Below, in pieces: positions 62,940 through 64,000 of a DNA stretch of 64,000 nt. Position 1 is the first letter of the stretch, and the number at the start of each line of letters is the position of its first letter. Source of the stretch: Flavobacterium ajazii (GTDB lineage Bacteria; Bacteroidota; Bacteroidia; Flavobacteriales; Flavobacteriaceae); the NCBI RefSeq assembly GCF_010614725.1, contig NZ_JAAEHL010000001.1, forward strand, positions 1-64,000, in the 5' to 3' direction. Below the pieces are notes generated by a model. The model worked only from the letters and a program-made list of their open reading frames with translations. It was not told the origin of the DNA and made no database searches. A program made the position numbers and the translations under genes.

Positions 62940-63077
62940 ATCTGGTAACAGCGGTTTTGCGAGATTGCGAATTTTGTGGTTAATTCACGTTTTCATTACG
63001 CAAGAAATATTATCCTAGTCGAAAATACTTGGTTATGAAGTTCGCAACCTCGCAAAGCCGGGAAACTTTACCAGTAA
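62940..63077. repeat. Long imperfect palindrome of about 138 bp
   Basis: The left arm CTGGTAACAGCGGTTTTGCG continues AGATTGCGAA; the right arm, read as its reverse complement, gives CTGGTAA, a short bulge, then GGCTTTGCGAGGTTGCGAA. The arms pair over about 28 positions with a central spacer of about 70 bp. It lies between two unrecognised genes. Its first 11 bp (CTGGTAACAGC) recur after the next gene at 63708. Confidence 0.75.
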
Positions 63078-63108
63078 TAGTACCACATAATTCGGTTAAA
63101 AAGCAATT

Positions 63109-63699
63109 ATGATTGTAAAATTAAACAATACTGAAATTTTTCTTACTTGGGAAAATTATAAAAAACTACACGAAAAAGCACTTTTTGAAAAAGATGATGA
63201 TTCAGAAAATTATGCTTATTGGTTGATGAAAAGTTTGCGAAAAAATTCTGAAGAGTATAAAGAAAAAATAGCACTTTACATAAAAGCTTTAAAACAAATT
63301 TCTGTAGAATCTAAAGAAGAATTTAAATTAAAATGGCTCCATTTTAAATTAACTGAAAAAGAAGCAAAAGATAATTGTTGGAACATTCTTAACGATTTCT
63401 GCATAGAAAATAAAGAGTTTTTTTTACTAGACAATAGAACGTTTGAAGAAAGTTTGGTAAATGATTATTTGGGAGAATCATACACCGAATACCCAATCGG
63501 AAAAAAATTTTCTATAATTCATGTTAACTATAAAAAAAACTATTGGTGGAGTCCTCTAAAAGTTGAAAAAAAAATAGAAATTATTATAGATACAAATAAT
63601 GTTTTAGAAATTAGAGGTAGTTTTAAAAAATTTGAAATTATAACTAATAACTGTTCTTTAGGTTTTGAAAATAAAGACAGAATAAAAATAATCGTATAA
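63109..63699 (+). CDS. Hypothetical protein (196 aa)
   Basis: I do not recognise this protein. It is cytoplasmic and very lysine-rich: the first half is helical (WENYKKLHEKALFEKDDDSE, KSLRKNSEEYKEKIALYIKA) and the second half is beta-rich (YWWSPLKVEKKIEIIIDTNN). It is strongly AT-biased, which suggests transfer from elsewhere. It is flanked by palindromic repeats that share the CTGGTAACAGC end, so it looks like one unit of a gene-repeat array. Confidence 0.6.
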   Translation: MIVKLNNTEIFLTWENYKKLHEKALFEKDDDSENYAYWLMKSLRKNSEEYKEKIALYIKALKQISVESKEEFKLKWLHFKLTEKEAKDNCWNILNDFCIENKEFFLLDNRTFEESLVNDYLGESYTEYPIGKKFSIIHVNYKKNYWWSPLKVEKKIEIIIDTNNVLEIRGSFKKFEIITNNCSLGFENKDRIKIIV

Positions 63700-63707
63700 A
63701 GCTACTA

Positions 63708-63789
63708 CTGGTAACAGCTACTACAACGGATTTGGGCAATAGGCAGAATGGAATGATGGTTTTGTATTTGGTATCATTTGGCAAATCCG
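63708..63789. repeat. Second palindromic repeat beginning CTGGTAACAGC
   Basis: It begins with the same 11 bp as the element at 62942. CGGATTTG (63727-63734) pairs with CAAATCCG (63782-63789) around a spacer of about 47 bp. It starts 9 bp after the stop of the 196-aa gene and ahead of the next open frame. Confidence 0.6.
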
Positions 63790-63882
63790 AGGAATGGGCT
63801 TAATTTAGTCCCAACGGGTTTAAGTACGTCTAAGAACTTTAAGATCTGTAATAGTAACGAATTAGAATAAAAGATAATTATA

Positions 63883-64000
63883 ATGAATACACAAAATTCA
63901 CAATTTACAAGAGATGTAGACAACAATAATGTATGGCTGTCTAAAAAGAACGACAAGGAATTTAATTTTATTGATTATGGTATAGTACCCACTGTCCTTA
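63883..64000 (+). CDS. Unidentified partial reading frame (runs off the right edge)
   Basis: An ATG at 63883 opens a frame with no stop before the window edge (39 codons, starting MNTQNSQFTRDVDNNNVWLS). It has no signal peptide and is polar. Too little is visible to name a family. Its place after the palindrome fits the gene-repeat pattern of this end. Confidence 0.45.
   Translation, partial: MNTQNSQFTRDVDNNNVWLSKKNDKEFNFIDYGIVPTVL

Noticed and set aside
62940..63789. Canonical integron attC sites
   Set aside because: The RYYYAAC / GTTRRRY core pair is not seen at the ends of either palindrome, so only a general cassette-like layout is claimed.

Overview
The window looks like chromosomal DNA from a Flavobacterium-type member of the Bacteroidota. 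It is AT-rich, has a SusC/SusD pair, a hybrid two-component regulator, N-terminal signal peptides ending in FAQ/FSQ, candidate promoters of the TTG / TAnnTTTG type, and dispersed palindromic intergenic repeats. Genus is inferred from these traits, not from a marker gene.

Layout. 1-4.8 kb (minus strand): a YD-repeat (Rhs-like) protein followed by a DUF6443-type Rhs protein that runs off the left edge. 5-9.3 kb: an AraC regulator, a small protein, a Qnr-like pentapeptide-repeat protein, two unrecognised envelope genes and a lipoprotein of the PQQ-dependent aldose dehydrogenase family. 9.3-9.7 kb: a nested inverted repeat. 9.7-20 kb (minus strand): carbohydrate cluster A, a GH115-GH28-GH2 operon and a separate GH2 gene; both transcription units carry the same 17-bp palindromic site upstream. 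20.3-22.8 kb: a membrane-anchored putative regulator and a GntR/LacI-type regulator. 23-28.7 kb: DoxX, an unrecognised 151-aa protein, then an ABC / HlyD / TolC tripartite exporter whose ATPase motifs are degenerate. 28.7-30 kb: a small beta-rich protein and a phytanoyl-CoA dioxygenase-like enzyme. 30.3-35.2 kb: a hybrid two-component sensor/regulator and a convergent AraC regulator. 35.6-43.4 kb: an MFS sugar porter, a DUF5107-TPR protein and a GH2 enzyme. 44-62 kb: a polysaccharide utilisation operon (surface lipoprotein, SusC, SusD, two tandem GH30, GH2, GH27, GH51, double GH43) ending in a strong terminator. 62-64 kb: AT-rich unrecognised genes alternating with long palindromic repeats.

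How the genes may work together. The enzyme set (GH30 x2, GH2 x4, GH27, GH51, GH43, GH115, GH28) fits a branched galactan carrying arabinose and glucuronic acid, such as type II arabinogalactan or an arabinogalactan attached to pectin. Glucuronoarabinoxylan is the main alternative. A surface GH30 lipoprotein and SusC/D would cut and import oligosaccharides, the periplasmic enzymes would strip side chains, and the MFS porter would bring monosaccharides or short products into the cytoplasm, where the leaderless DUF5107-TPR protein sits. The hybrid two-component system, two AraC proteins, the GntR protein and the membrane-anchored regulator are the candidate controllers. Substrate and regulatory links are inference.
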